A stretch of DNA of 45,615 nt, from positions 76,419-122,033 of the forward strand of contig JACOXH010000003.1 in NCBI GenBank assembly GCA_016176415.1, written 5' to 3'. This DNA is from Candidatus Daviesbacteria bacterium. GTDB taxonomy: Bacteria; Patescibacteriota; Microgenomatia; Daviesbacterales; UBA10151. Below the pieces are notes generated by a model, which was not told where the DNA came from, did no database searches, and was given only the letters and a program-made list of their open reading frames with translations. Positions within the stretch are counted from its first letter, which is position 1. Every line of letters starts with the position of its first letter. Below are positions 32,386 through 40,476 of the stretch, piece by piece. Position numbers and translations under genes: made by a program.

Positions 32386-33582
32386 TTACTGCAAATGCCA
32401 ATAAATAGTCATCTTGCCATTGGGATGGAAGATGAATGCACCGTTTCCGCCATCACCCAGACAATTCCTGCAAAAATAAGCTTGTCCTTCTTCAACAGCC
32501 TTCACAAGGATATCGCTGTTATTATACATATCTAAAGCAGGGTGAGGTTTTCCGCCGTATAATTTTCCTGAAAAACAGGTATCTCCAAAACCCTGAGAAA
32601 TAAATAGATTGTCGACAGACATTGGCCAAGAAAAACTTCCTGAACCGGTCCCCCGCTGGTCAGTATATGCTTTGTTTTCGTCACAGTTTGGGTATTCCCA
32701 CCATTTAATATTCTGGTTCTGTAAGACATTAACAGGATTGTCGTAATTTGAATAGTAATTATATTGGGCTAGAGATGTAATGTTGTAAACGCCAAAATGT
32801 AAATGCGGACCTGTGGAATAGCCAGTATTACCCATTAACCCAATGACTTCTCCTTTGGAAACATGGCGGGGCGTTTGAGAAATAAGTAAACTGGCAGCCC
32901 GCTGGATTTGCGCAATTTCTCTGGCAATTTCATTAATTCTGGCTTGATATCTGGCAGCATCATTTTGAGTAGCATTTAAAAAATCTTGTTTTTGTTTTTT
33001 TTGCTGGCTCAACTGATTTTGGTAAATTCCCAAATCTTTATTTAATTTTTCAGCTTCTGTCTGTCTGGTTTGTTTATCTTGTTTTTGGTCGTTGTATGCT
33101 AATTTTGTAGCCTGAAGTTCGTATAATTTTTTCTTATCATAGCTTTGGGCAACTTGGATATATTTCAACCGTTCAATTAAATCTGCAAACCCGTGTGATG
33201 AAAAAAGTAAATCTATAGTTGAGACAGCATTGGAGTATTTATAAGTTTGAATAATTCTTGAAAGTAAAATTTCTGATAAAGAATCCAAAGTAGCACCGAT
33301 ACGTTCAATGCGGGTTGATAGGTCGTTAATCTCCCTTTTTAATTTTTCAATCTTAAGTTGAGTTTCTTCAATTTTGAGTTCCGTTACTTTTGTCTGTCCG
33401 TCAATTAAAGTAAGTTGAGATTTTAATGTTTTTTCCTGTTTTTTGGTTTCAACGAGTCGCCCTTCCAGTTCGGCAATTTCAGCTTGTTTTTGACATAACT
33501 CATCGCAATCTGCACGAACAGGGTATAGTAAAAGAAAGGCTGAAAAACTAAATACAAAAAGGAATAGTAATAACTTTCTCAT
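32386..33582 (-). CDS. Coiled-coil murein hydrolase with circularly permuted M23 domain
   Basis: A 398-residue exported protein: signal peptide (1-24), a long coiled coil (about 28-235) like EnvC/PcsB, then M23/LytM motifs in rotated order. First come GEVIGLMGNTGYSTGPHLHFG (244-264, with H260-L-H262), normally the end of the domain. Then follow FSWPMSVDNLFISQGFG (317-333), H347-P-A-L-D351 and GNGAFIFHPNGKMTIYWHLQ, normally the beginning and middle, and the protein stops at H396-L-Q398. All usual zinc and catalytic residues are present. It is encoded 10 bp after ftsX, matching the FtsEX-EnvC partnership in daughter-cell separation. Confidence 0.88.
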   Translation of the reverse strand: MRKLLLFLFVFSFSAFLLLYPVRADCDELCQKQAEIAELEGRLVETKKQEKTLKSQLTLIDGQTKVTELKIEETQLKIEKLKREINDLSTRIERIGATLDSLSEILLSRIIQTYKYSNAVSTIDLLFSSHGFADLIERLKYIQVAQSYDKKKLYELQATKLAYNDQKQDKQTRQTEAEKLNKDLGIYQNQLSQQKKQKQDFLNATQNDAARYQARINEIAREIAQIQRAASLLISQTPRHVSKGEVIGLMGNTGYSTGPHLHFGVYNITSLAQYNYYSNYDNPVNVLQNQNIKWWEYPNCDENKAYTDQRGTGSGSFSWPMSVDNLFISQGFGDTCFSGKLYGGKPHPALDMYNNSDILVKAVEEGQAYFCRNCLGDGGNGAFIFHPNGKMTIYWHLQ

Positions 33583-33592
33583 CAGTGAACAT

Positions 33593-34465
33593 TTAAGTTT
33601 TAAGATATCGTCTGACTGCGGCGAGCGACCCCAACCCTCCTACCACAAAAGCCAAAAACAGGCCAAATCCCAGTAAAGCTAACATATATAAAGGATTTAC
33701 AGGCAGCAGCTTTACTTCTCCCAAATATCCCTGTAAAAACGGAGTGAAATACCAAAGGGTAGCATAGCTTAGAAGCCAGGAAACAAGTGCTCCTGCAGCC
33801 CCGTAAAACATGCCCTCTAAAATAAAGGGGGTTCTGATAAAAGAAGAAGAAGCTCCAAGCAGTCTCATAATTTCTATCTCATTTCTTTTAAGTCTTATTT
33901 TAAACCCGATAATCATAACTATCACTAAAGTGGCAAAGATCATCAAAAAGCCTACAGTAATTCCTCCCACTACTCTGATAATTTTGGTAACGGATGTCAA
34001 AGTTTGAACTACATCTTCAGGGACAATCACTTCTGATACCACTGGCTCCCTTTTTAAAATTTCAGCAATTGGTCCCAAATCCTGAGGTGTTTGGGTGGAA
34101 ATTTCCAGTGAAGCAGGGAGTATGCTGGCTGTAACCAGCTCCAAAAGGGTTGGATCGTTTTTGTTTCTGTCACGGTAGATTTGCAAGGCTTCTTCTTTAG
34201 AGATAAATTTAGTTTTAGTAACTCTTGTTTCCTGTTCTAAGGCGTTATCTATGGCAGAGATGTCCTCACTGGAAGTGCCTTCTTTAAAGAAAGCTATTAC
34301 TTGAGGTTTGCTTTCAAAATAACGCAAAGATGCTTGAGAGCCTGCAGCCAAAATGATAAAAATCATCAAAGCCAAAAATGTCAAAAACATTACCATTGAA
34401 GCAGCCAGCGCCTGAAAAGGTGTGCGCCTGATATTTCTTTTGGCAAATTCTATTGCTCTACTCAT
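33593..34465 (-). CDS. ftsX: Cell division protein FtsX
   Basis: A 290-residue FtsX with an N-terminal TM helix (about 20-42), an extracellular domain (about 45-165, YFESKPQVIAFFKEGTSSEDI...), and three more TM helices, including TLVIVMIIGFKIRLKRNEIEIMRLLGASSSFIRTPFILEG, the family hallmark before TM3. With FtsE it forms an ABC-type complex that relays ATP use to a periplasmic coiled-coil hydrolase. The gene overlaps ftsE by 8 nt and lies directly before the M23 protein gene. Confidence 0.96.
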   Translation of the reverse strand: MSRAIEFAKRNIRRTPFQALAASMVMFLTFLALMIFIILAAGSQASLRYFESKPQVIAFFKEGTSSEDISAIDNALEQETRVTKTKFISKEEALQIYRDRNKNDPTLLELVTASILPASLEISTQTPQDLGPIAEILKREPVVSEVIVPEDVVQTLTSVTKIIRVVGGITVGFLMIFATLVIVMIIGFKIRLKRNEIEIMRLLGASSSFIRTPFILEGMFYGAAGALVSWLLSYATLWYFTPFLQGYLGEVKLLPVNPLYMLALLGFGLFLAFVVGGLGSLAAVRRYLKT

Positions 34466-35132
34466 ATTTCCCTTCTTTGCGGTCGCTGGTAATTTTGCCT
34501 TTTTTCAAAGTTACCACTCTTCTTTTTAATGTGTTAACAATTTCCTGGTTATGAGTAGCCATAAGTACTGTAGTTCCCCATGAGTTTATTTCATTTAAAA
34601 GCTGTATTACCCCCCAGGCAGTTTTTGGATCTAAATCTCCTGTTGGTTCATCAGCCAAAACCACATCAGGCTTGCCAACAATGGCTCTGGCAATAGCTGT
34701 GCGTTGTGCTTCTCCTCCTGAGAGTTGCCTTGGGAAAAGATTTCTTTTGTCCCAAATTTCCACCAGTTTCAAAGTGTGTTCAACTTGTTTTGCTATCTCT
34801 TCATCAGATTTACCCTGTACTTCCAAGGTTAAAGCCACATTTTCAAAAACAGTCCGGTCGTCCAGTAATTTAAAATCCTGAAAAATAACCCCTACTTTTC
34901 TTCTGAATTTCGGGATATCAGAGTCTTTTATTTTGGTAATATCTATTTGACCCACCATTATCTTGCCTCCGGTAGGCAGCGCTTCACGGGTCAGCATACG
35001 GAGCATGGTAGATTTGCCTGCGCCTGAAGGGCCGACAATAAAGACAAAATCTCCCTGTTTGACCTGCAAGGAAACATCATCTAAAGCAAAGGAGGATCCA
35101 AATTTTTTTGAAACATTTTCAAATTGAATCAT
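34458..35132 (-). CDS. ftsE: Cell division ATP-binding protein FtsE
   Basis: A 224-residue ABC ATPase. Walker A is VGPSGAGKSTMLRML, the signature is QLSGGEAQRTAIARAI, Walker B is VVLADEPTGDLDP, and the H-loop is in MATHNQEIV. I start at the ATG at 35132 (MIQFENVSKKFG), the usual ABC start. A longer frame to 35153 would begin inside a palindromic repeat and add seven residues (TEENFIM), so it is unlikely. Confidence 0.96.
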   Translation of the reverse strand: MIQFENVSKKFGSSFALDDVSLQVKQGDFVFIVGPSGAGKSTMLRMLTREALPTGGKIMVGQIDITKIKDSDIPKFRRKVGVIFQDFKLLDDRTVFENVALTLEVQGKSDEEIAKQVEHTLKLVEIWDKRNLFPRQLSGGEAQRTAIARAIVGKPDVVLADEPTGDLDPKTAWGVIQLLNEINSWGTTVLMATHNQEIVNTLKRRVVTLKKGKITSDRKEGKYE

Positions 35133-35147
35133 AATGAAGTTTTCTTC

Positions 35148-35217
35148 TGTCATCCTGAACTTGATTCAGGATCCATATTGTCGTTTGTATGGATTCCGGA
35201 TCAAGTCCGGAATGACA
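35148..35217. repeat. Dispersed palindromic repeat, full hairpin
   Basis: About 70 bp with long imperfect inverted arms of roughly 30 bp (TGTCATCCTGAACTTGATTC... and ...CAAGTCCGGAATGACA) around a short loop. Its ends match the repeats at 17073 and 21977. It occupies most of the space between ftsE and the gene ending at 35227, so it should be transcribed in the operon as a stable hairpin. Confidence 0.85.
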
Positions 35218-35226
35218 AGAAAGTGG

Positions 35227-35691
35227 TTATTTAACTTCTTCTACCTTACCTACATCCATCAGCCAGCCTTCTTTTAAGGCTTTTTGAGTTTCACCGTAAA
35301 CTTTGACCTTCTTGCCTTCATATTTAGATAAATCTATAACAGAAGAAGTCAGGGCTACAGGCACAGCTCCTTCACGGATTAAATTGTGGGTTCCTTCAAC
35401 ATATTCACCAGGGTCAGACGGTTCAGGTTTGGCTTTGAGGGTGCCCTGGGCAAAGTCTTTAAAGGTGCGGGTATCGCTTTGAGCGCTTTTGGCCGTTCCT
35501 CCTGCTGCAAGCGGGGAAACTTTGGAACCGCTGTTTTTGGTGGAAAGAACGTATCCTGTTAAAGTTCCCAAAATTACTGCCACAATTACTACACTTAAAA
35601 GCAGGCGTCCCGGGTTTTCAACAGTTGAAAGGGGCTTAGCGATTCTATCGCCCCCGGTAATCTTTTCGTTAATTTGAGTTATATCGGGCAT
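35227..35691 (-). CDS. Membrane-anchored OB-fold-like protein, unknown function
   Basis: A 154-residue protein with a short cytoplasmic N-terminus, one TM helix (about 29-50, LLLSVVIVAVILGTLTGYVL), a flexible Ser/Gly-rich linker and a compact C-terminal domain (about 75-154). The C-terminal pattern VIDLSKYEGKKVKVYGETQKALKEGWLMDVGKVEEV looks like a small OB-type barrel facing outside. The family is not recognised. It lies between prfB and ftsE and has its own extended -10 box. Confidence 0.7.
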   Translation of the reverse strand: MPDITQINEKITGGDRIAKPLSTVENPGRLLLSVVIVAVILGTLTGYVLSTKNSGSKVSPLAAGGTAKSAQSDTRTFKDFAQGTLKAKPEPSDPGEYVEGTHNLIREGAVPVALTSSVIDLSKYEGKKVKVYGETQKALKEGWLMDVGKVEEVK

Positions 35692-35697
35692 AGGTCA

Positions 35698-35706
35698 ATA
35701 TTATCA
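35698..35706 (-). promoter_or_regulatory. Extended -10 promoter, leaderless layout (OB-like gene)
   Basis: Minus-strand TGA-TAATAT, six bases (TGACCT), then the ATG at 35691. It lies in the 25-bp gap after prfB. Confidence 0.5.
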
Positions 35707-35716
35707 AGAATCCCTA

Positions 35717-36787
35717 TTATTTGGCAATACGCAGTTGGGCTTCAATGAATTCATTTAAATCTCCGTCTAAAACTGCATCAGTGTTGGAAGTTTCTACATT
35801 GGTTCTTAAATCCTTAACCATGTGATAAGGGTGCAGGACATAGGAGCGGATTTGGGTGCCCCATGAGGCTTGAGTTTTTCCGGCTTTAAGTTCCGCCTCT
35901 GTTTTTCTGCTTTCTTCTTCCTTCTGCTGCCAGAGTTTAGCCAAAAGCAGTTTCATGGCATTTTCCCTGTTTTGTAACTGTGATCTTTCTGTCTGGGCAG
36001 TTACTGTCAAACCTGTAGGAATGTGTCTTACTCTTACAGCCGTAGAGACTTTATTTACATTTTGACCTCCTGCACCACCGCTTCTAAAGGCTTCAAATTC
36101 TATATCTGCCTCATTAATTTCTACCTCATCAGGGTTAATAACAGGCAAAACTTCCACCAAAGCAAAGGAGGTTTGACGGAGTTTATCAGCATTAAAAGGG
36201 GATTGTCTTACTAATCTGTGTGTTCCTGCTTCACCTTTTAAGTAGCCATAAGCGAAAGAAGCATGAACAATCATGGATACAGTCTTAATTCCTGCTTCCT
36301 CACCCTGATCTTCATCTGTAATTTCATACTTCCAGCCCATTTTTTCAAAATATCTTTGATACATCCTGACCAGCATGGCTGCCCAGTCCATAGCTTCAAC
36401 CCCCCCTGCACCTGAGTGTACAGATAAAATAGCCTCTGATTCATCATGGGGATTTGAGAGGAAAAGCTTAAGTTCCAGCTTATCCAAAGTGTTTTCAATC
36501 TCTTTTATTTCTGTTTTCAAGTCTTCTTCCATAGAAGCCTCTTCAGAAATCTCCAAAGCATTGTTGATTCTTTCTTCAAGCTCATTTAATGTGTTTAATG
36601 TTTTCTGTTTATCACTAAGCTTCCGACTGATAACTGATGACTCTTGAGGATTATTCCAAAACCCTTCTTTCATAGTTTGAGCCTCAAGCTCCCTTATTTC
36701 CCTCTGTAAATCGTCCCTGTTTATCGCCAGGGCAACCTTTTCAAATCTCTCTTTTAGTTCTTTTAATTTATCCCTGATTTCATCCAT
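35717..36787 (-). CDS. prfB: Peptide chain release factor 2
   Basis: A 356-residue RF2 that reads UAA and UGA stops. The catalytic GGQ is in [17 protein letters not shown], and the stop-reading SPF is in [20 protein letters not shown]. The N-terminal helical domain spans about 1-110. The frame is continuous, so the autoregulatory frameshift at a UGA near codon 26 of many prfB genes is absent. An RF2 gene and TGA-terminated neighbours indicate that UGA is a stop codon in this organism. Confidence 0.97.
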   Translation of the reverse strand: MDEIRDKLKELKERFEKVALAINRDDLQREIRELEAQTMKEGFWNNPQESSVISRKLSDKQKTLNTLNELEERINNALEISEEASMEEDLKTEIKEIENTLDKLELKLFLSNPHDESEAILSVHSGAGGVEAMDWAAMLVRMYQRYFEKMGWKYEITDEDQGEEAGIKTVSMIVHASFAYGYLKGEAGTHRLVRQSPFNADKLRQTSFALVEVLPVINPDEVEINEADIEFEAFRSGGAGGQNVNKVSTAVRVRHIPTGLTVTAQTERSQLQNRENAMKLLLAKLWQQKEEESRKTEAELKAGKTQASWGTQIRSYVLHPYHMVKDLRTNVETSNTDAVLDGDLNEFIEAQLRIAK

Positions 36788-36793
36788 GGGGAA

Positions 36794-36802
36794 ATTATAT
36801 CA
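36794..36802 (-). promoter_or_regulatory. Extended -10 promoter for prfB, leaderless layout
   Basis: Minus-strand TGA-TATAAT, six bases (TTCCCC), then the ATG at 36787. This perfect -10 has no clear -35. Confidence 0.6.
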
Positions 36803-36808
36803 GTTTAA

Positions 36809-36817
36809 TGGTAAAAT
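36809..36817 (+). promoter_or_regulatory. Extended -10 promoter for tsaB, leaderless layout
   Basis: TGG-TAAAAT followed by six bases (TTGGGC) and ATG 36824. It is divergent to the prfB promoter only 6 bp away and favours ATG 36824 over the TTG at 36818. Confidence 0.55.
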
Positions 36818-36823
36818 TTGGGC

Positions 36824-37150
36824 ATGATATTGCATATTGATACGAAAGATCAGAAAACTATTAAAGTTGCTTTGAAAAAGGGTGGGAAAGTAGTAAAAGA
36901 AATGAGTGAAGAGAATGAATTTGGATCGCAGGTGCTATTGCCTTTGATTATTAAGTTATTGCAAATTGACACACCCGGTGTGTCAAATCATGTGTCAAAT
37001 CACTGGAGGGATTTGGAAGGGATTGAGGTGGAAACTGGGCCTGGGTCTTTTACGGGTTTGAGAGTAGGGGTATCTGTGGCTAATGCTTTGGGTTTTGCTT
37101 TAGGCATTCCTGTAAACGGTAAAAAATTAGAATCAGATTTGATATACTGA
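36824..37150 (+). CDS. tsaB: Short TsaB-like t6A synthesis protein
   Basis: About 108 residues corresponding to the N-terminal half of TsaB: ILHIDTKDQKTIKVAL, then the diagnostic ETGPGSFTGLRVGVSVANALGFALGIPV. Full TsaB is about 220 residues; the C-terminal lobe is missing, and TGA follows with no sign of a frameshifted remainder downstream. It may be a reduced form that still scaffolds TsaD. A palindromic and tandem-repeat segment (36966-37002) encodes TPGVSNHVSNH just before the core motif. The last codons contain the promoter of the next gene. Confidence 0.8.
   Translation: MILHIDTKDQKTIKVALKKGGKVVKEMSEENEFGSQVLLPLIIKLLQIDTPGVSNHVSNHWRDLEGIEVETGPGSFTGLRVGVSVANALGFALGIPVNGKKLESDLIY
36966..37002 (+). 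repeat. Palindrome plus 12-bp tandem repeat inside tsaB
   Basis: TTGACACACC (36966-36975) and GGTGTGTCAA (36977-36986) form a perfect 10-bp inverted repeat with a 1-nt centre. The overlapping TGTGTCAAATCA is repeated in tandem (36979-36990, 36991-37002). It stays in frame and probably arose by a small duplication. Confidence 0.8.
37140..37148 (+). promoter_or_regulatory. Extended -10 promoter for the CAP gene, leaderless layout
   Basis: TGA-TATACT, six bases (GATTTC), then ATG 37155. The box is encoded in the last codons of tsaB and overlaps its stop. Confidence 0.6.
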
Positions 37151-37154
37151 TTTC

Positions 37155-38030
37155 ATGGCTTTGCACAACTGGTTCCTGCCTCACCCTGATACTCACAAAA
37201 AAGCTCACCTTTTATCCTGGGAAGGATTGGTAATTTATATCCTTATTTTTATCCTCCTTCAGGTTTCCTTTTCCATTGTTGGATTTTCCAAACCCGGAGT
37301 TTTGGGAATCAGTGCTAATATTGATCAGAAAAAATTGATTGAGTTAACAAATATTGAAAGAGAAAAAATGGGCCTTTCGAGGGTAGTAGAAAATGAAGCA
37401 TTGGACAAAGCAGCAGTACTAAAGGCTCAAAATATGCTTTCAGAAAACTATTGGGCTCATTTTGCGCCTTCAGGAAAATCCCCCTGGGATTTTATTTTGG
37501 GTTCTGGTTATAAGTTTACCTATGCCGGAGAAAATTTAGCTAAAAATTTTTATAACTCTGATGATATTGTAAAAGCCTGGATGAATTCCCCTACCCACAG
37601 GGATAATTTGCTTAATGGTAAATACAAAGATATAGGAATAGCTGTGGTAGAAGGAACGCTTAACGGTCAGCAGACAACTTTGATTGTGCAGATGTTTGGT
37701 ACTACAGATATGTTAGCTGCCAAACCTGCCATGGAGGTTCAGGGAAAACAAATTGCTGTGCCTGAACAGGCTTTAGATAATCAACCAAGGCTGGGAACTG
37801 CAGTAATAGCCCAAAAACCCGTAGTTAAACCTTTGCTTGATCCTTATGCTGTGAGTAAAACTGCAGGAATTTCTGTACTTGTTTTAATTACATTTTTACT
37901 GATAGTTGATGTTTGGGTTTTGAAAAAAAGAGGAGTATTCAGGTTTTCTTCACATCACGTTGCTCATATGGCATTGTTATCTTTGGCTGCCGGGAGTTTG
38001 ATAATGTCAGGTCCCGGACAAGTATTATAA
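37155..38030 (+). CDS. Membrane-anchored CAP-domain (SCP/PR1) protein
   Basis: A 291-residue protein with an N-terminal TM helix (about 26-46), a CAP domain (about 60-185) and two C-terminal TM helices (about 238-256 and 268-285). CAP signatures are LIELTNIEREKMGL, AVLKAQNMLSENYWAHFAPSGKSPWDFI, YAGENLAKNF and VKAWMNSPTHRDNLLNGKYKDIGIAVV, with the His and Glu residues of the CAP cavity conserved. The domain should face outside. Its function in bacteria is poorly defined; wall or lipid binding is suggested for some members. Confidence 0.92.
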   Translation: MALHNWFLPHPDTHKKAHLLSWEGLVIYILIFILLQVSFSIVGFSKPGVLGISANIDQKKLIELTNIEREKMGLSRVVENEALDKAAVLKAQNMLSENYWAHFAPSGKSPWDFILGSGYKFTYAGENLAKNFYNSDDIVKAWMNSPTHRDNLLNGKYKDIGIAVVEGTLNGQQTTLIVQMFGTTDMLAAKPAMEVQGKQIAVPEQALDNQPRLGTAVIAQKPVVKPLLDPYAVSKTAGISVLVLITFLLIVDVWVLKKRGVFRFSSHHVAHMALLSLAAGSLIMSGPGQVL

Positions 38031-38053
38031 TCGATTAGATTACAAATTTATTT

Positions 38054-38209
38054 ATGATTTTTAAAATACTAATTTTAGGAATAATAATCTATTTAATTTG
38101 GGCTGTGACTTATCACAAAAAGAGTAAAAGTTTGACTTTAACGGTATTGCTGGAGTATCTTTTAACTGCTGTGTTGGTTGTAATATTATTATTAGGAGTA
38201 ATCACATAA
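38054..38209 (+). CDS. Small membrane protein, 51 residues
   Basis: An ORF starting MIFKILILGIIIYLIWAVTY, followed by a basic loop HKKSKS, a second hydrophobic helix (TVLLEYLLTAVLVVILLLGVI) and a TAA stop. It lies 23 bp after the CAP gene, and its stop is 2 bp before rmlA, filling the gap exactly. Two clean TM segments and the tight spacing support a real gene. The family is unknown. Confidence 0.55.
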   Translation: MIFKILILGIIIYLIWAVTYHKKSKSLTLTVLLEYLLTAVLVVILLLGVIT

Positions 38210-38211
38210 AA

Positions 38212-38937
38212 ATGAAAGGCGTAATTTTAGCAGGAGGTTTGGGGACAAGGCTTTATCCTTTAACCCGTGTGACTAATAAGCATTTATTGCCTGTTTACAA
38301 CAAACCAATGATTTTTTACCCAATTGAAACATTGGTAAAAGCCGGTATTGATGAAATTATGGTGGTAACAGGCGGCCCTCATTGCGGTCACTTTATGTCC
38401 ATTTTAAAAAATGGTCACGAATTAGGGATTAAACATTTAGAATATGCTTATCAGGAAAACGAGGGAGGAATTGCTGATGCGCTGTCACTGGCTAAAGATT
38501 TTGCAGACGGGGATAGTGTCACTGTAATTTTGGGAGATAATACTTCAGATGCTGATATTGTTCAATCTGTAAAAGATTTTACCGAAGGGGCTTTGATTTT
38601 TTTGAAAGAAGTATCAGATCCGGAGCGTTTTGGCATTGCGACTTTCGATCCAAAAGATTCTTCAAAGATAATTAACATTACAGAAAAACCTAAAACTCCG
38701 GATACTAATTGGGCAGTAACAGGTGTTTATATTTACGATAACCAGGTATTTGATTTTATTTCTCAAATAAAACCTTCTGCCAGAGGAGAATTAGAAATAA
38801 CGGATGTTAACAATAAATATGTAGAAAAAGGTCAGTTAGTATGGAGCGAGTTAAAAGGATATTGGTGGGATGCAGGAACTTTTGATACACTCCTTGAAGC
38901 AAACAACTACTGGGCAAAAAAGGCAAACGGATCATGA
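38212..38937 (+). CDS. rmlA: Glucose-1-phosphate thymidylyltransferase
   Basis: A 241-residue nucleotidyltransferase making dTDP-glucose, step one of dTDP-rhamnose synthesis. The signature is ILAGGLGTRLYPLTRVTNKHLLPVYNKPMIFYPIETL, with the metal Asp in VILGDN and the sugar-binding ITEKPKTPDTNWAVTGVYIYD. It is about 50 residues shorter than typical RmlA (about 290), lacking the C-terminal part that carries the allosteric site, so feedback control may differ. It overlaps rmlB by 4 nt. Confidence 0.93.
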   Translation: MKGVILAGGLGTRLYPLTRVTNKHLLPVYNKPMIFYPIETLVKAGIDEIMVVTGGPHCGHFMSILKNGHELGIKHLEYAYQENEGGIADALSLAKDFADGDSVTVILGDNTSDADIVQSVKDFTEGALIFLKEVSDPERFGIATFDPKDSSKIINITEKPKTPDTNWAVTGVYIYDNQVFDFISQIKPSARGELEITDVNNKYVEKGQLVWSELKGYWWDAGTFDTLLEANNYWAKKANGS

Positions 38938-39935
38938 GAGTTTTAGTTACAGGAGGGGCAGGATTCATTGGCTCAAACTTTATCCGCTATTGGTTGCAAA
39001 ATCATCCTGAAGATAAAATTGTAAATTTAGATGCTTTAACTTATGCAGGGCATATTGAAAGCCTAAAAGATGTTGAAGAAAACCCAAGCTATGCATTTAC
39101 CAAAGGAGATATTACTGATCCTGAGGTTGTATCTTCTGCTATGGAGGGAGTAGATATAGTAGTCCATTATGCCGCAGAATCACATGTTGACCGTTCTATT
39201 GTCGACCCTTTGCAGTTTGTTAAAACTAATGTTTTAGGTACGGCAGTTTTACTGAATGCTGCTTTGGAGAAAAAAGTAAAAAGATTTCATCATATTTCCA
39301 CAGACGAAGTTTATGGTGAGTTGGGCCCAAATGATCCCTCATTTACTGAAAATACTTCATACTCTCCCCGCACCCCTTATTCTGCTTCAAAAGCAGGGTC
39401 TGATCATTTAGTGAGGGCTTATTTTGAAACTTACGGTCTGCCTGTAACTATTACAAATTGTGCCAACAACTATGGCCCATATCATGACCCTGAAAAACTA
39501 ATCCCCAGATTTATCACCAATCTTTTGCAGGGACAAAAAGTGCCTTTGATGGGAAAAGGAGAAAATATCAGGGAGTGGCTGCATGTTGAGGATCATGCTT
39601 CTGCCATAGACTTTGTACTGCAAAAGGGGAAAATAGGACAGACTTACTTAATACAGGGTGAGGAAAAAACTAATCTGGAAATTACCAAAATGATCCTGAA
39701 GATTTTAGGCATGGATGAGAACATGATTGAGTTTGTTGGACACAGATTAGGTCACGATTTCCGTTATGCTATCAATGGTGAAAAATTAAAAGAGTTAGGG
39801 TGGGAAAGAAAACATAATTTAGAGGAGGATTTACCAAAAGTAGTTGAGTGGTACAAACAAAATGAGTGGTGGTGGAAGCCTTTGAAGGAAGGCAGGCCGA
39901 ATATTGATAGATCAGCTCAAAAATCTTATGGATGA
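38934..39935 (+). CDS. rmlB: dTDP-glucose 4,6-dehydratase
   Basis: A 333-residue extended SDR enzyme for step two of dTDP-rhamnose synthesis. The NAD site is VTGGAGFIGSNFIRY, the active-site T-D-E is in HHISTDEVYGELG, and Y-x3-K is in TPYSASKAGSDHLVRAY. NCANNYGPYHDPEKLIPRFI and NIREWLHVEDH are specific to RmlB. The overlaps with rmlA and rmlC indicate one operon. Confidence 0.97.
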   Translation: MRVLVTGGAGFIGSNFIRYWLQNHPEDKIVNLDALTYAGHIESLKDVEENPSYAFTKGDITDPEVVSSAMEGVDIVVHYAAESHVDRSIVDPLQFVKTNVLGTAVLLNAALEKKVKRFHHISTDEVYGELGPNDPSFTENTSYSPRTPYSASKAGSDHLVRAYFETYGLPVTITNCANNYGPYHDPEKLIPRFITNLLQGQKVPLMGKGENIREWLHVEDHASAIDFVLQKGKIGQTYLIQGEEKTNLEITKMILKILGMDENMIEFVGHRLGHDFRYAINGEKLKELGWERKHNLEEDLPKVVEWYKQNEWWWKPLKEGRPNIDRSAQKSYG

Positions 39936-40476
39936 ATATATAAAAACAACTTCAATAAAAGGCCTTTATAAAATAGAACGAATGACTCGCTCTGATGACA
40001 GAGGTTTTTTCAGGGAAGTTTTCCATATGGATGAACTTGAAAAAATGTTGGGATTTGAATTTAAACCTGTCCAAATGAATCATTCTTTTTCCAAACCAAA
40101 AGTGATCAGGGCTTTGCATGCAGAGAATTGGAATAAGTTAGTTTATCCTGTAACAGGGATTTGTTTTGCAGCTATTGTAGATATTAGGCCTGATTCCCAA
40201 ACTTTTGGTAAAGTGGAAACATTTACTTTTTCAGATGATGACAGATTTGCCCTTTTTATTCCAAAAGGATTGGCCAATTCTATTTGCGTAGCAGGGGAAC
40301 AAAGTGTGAACTATATGTATCTGGTAGATTCCTATTATGATGGTTCAGACACCAGAGCAATAGCCTGGGATGATTCTGATTTGGGGATTGAGTGGCCTGT
40401 CAAAGATCCCATTATTTCAGAGCGGGATAAGAATAATCCCAAGTTACGTGAGATGTTTCCGGAGAAGTTTAGATGA
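39928..40476 (+). CDS. rmlC: dTDP-4-dehydrorhamnose 3,5-epimerase
   Basis: A 182-residue cupin epimerase, step three of dTDP-rhamnose synthesis. Signatures: DDRGFFREVFH, VQMNHSFSKPKVIRALHAEN (with the catalytic His), a core strand around IVDIRPDSQTFGK, and FIPKGLANSICV. I start at ATG 39928, 8 nt inside rmlB; a TTG at 39904 would add eight residues without family support. Confidence 0.95.
   Translation: MDEYIKTTSIKGLYKIERMTRSDDRGFFREVFHMDELEKMLGFEFKPVQMNHSFSKPKVIRALHAENWNKLVYPVTGICFAAIVDIRPDSQTFGKVETFTFSDDDRFALFIPKGLANSICVAGEQSVNYMYLVDSYYDGSDTRAIAWDDSDLGIEWPVKDPIISERDKNNPKLREMFPEKFR

Noticed and set aside
35717-36787. Programmed frameshift in prfB
   Set aside because: The reading frame is continuous from the ATG and the protein is of normal length, so no recoding is needed.
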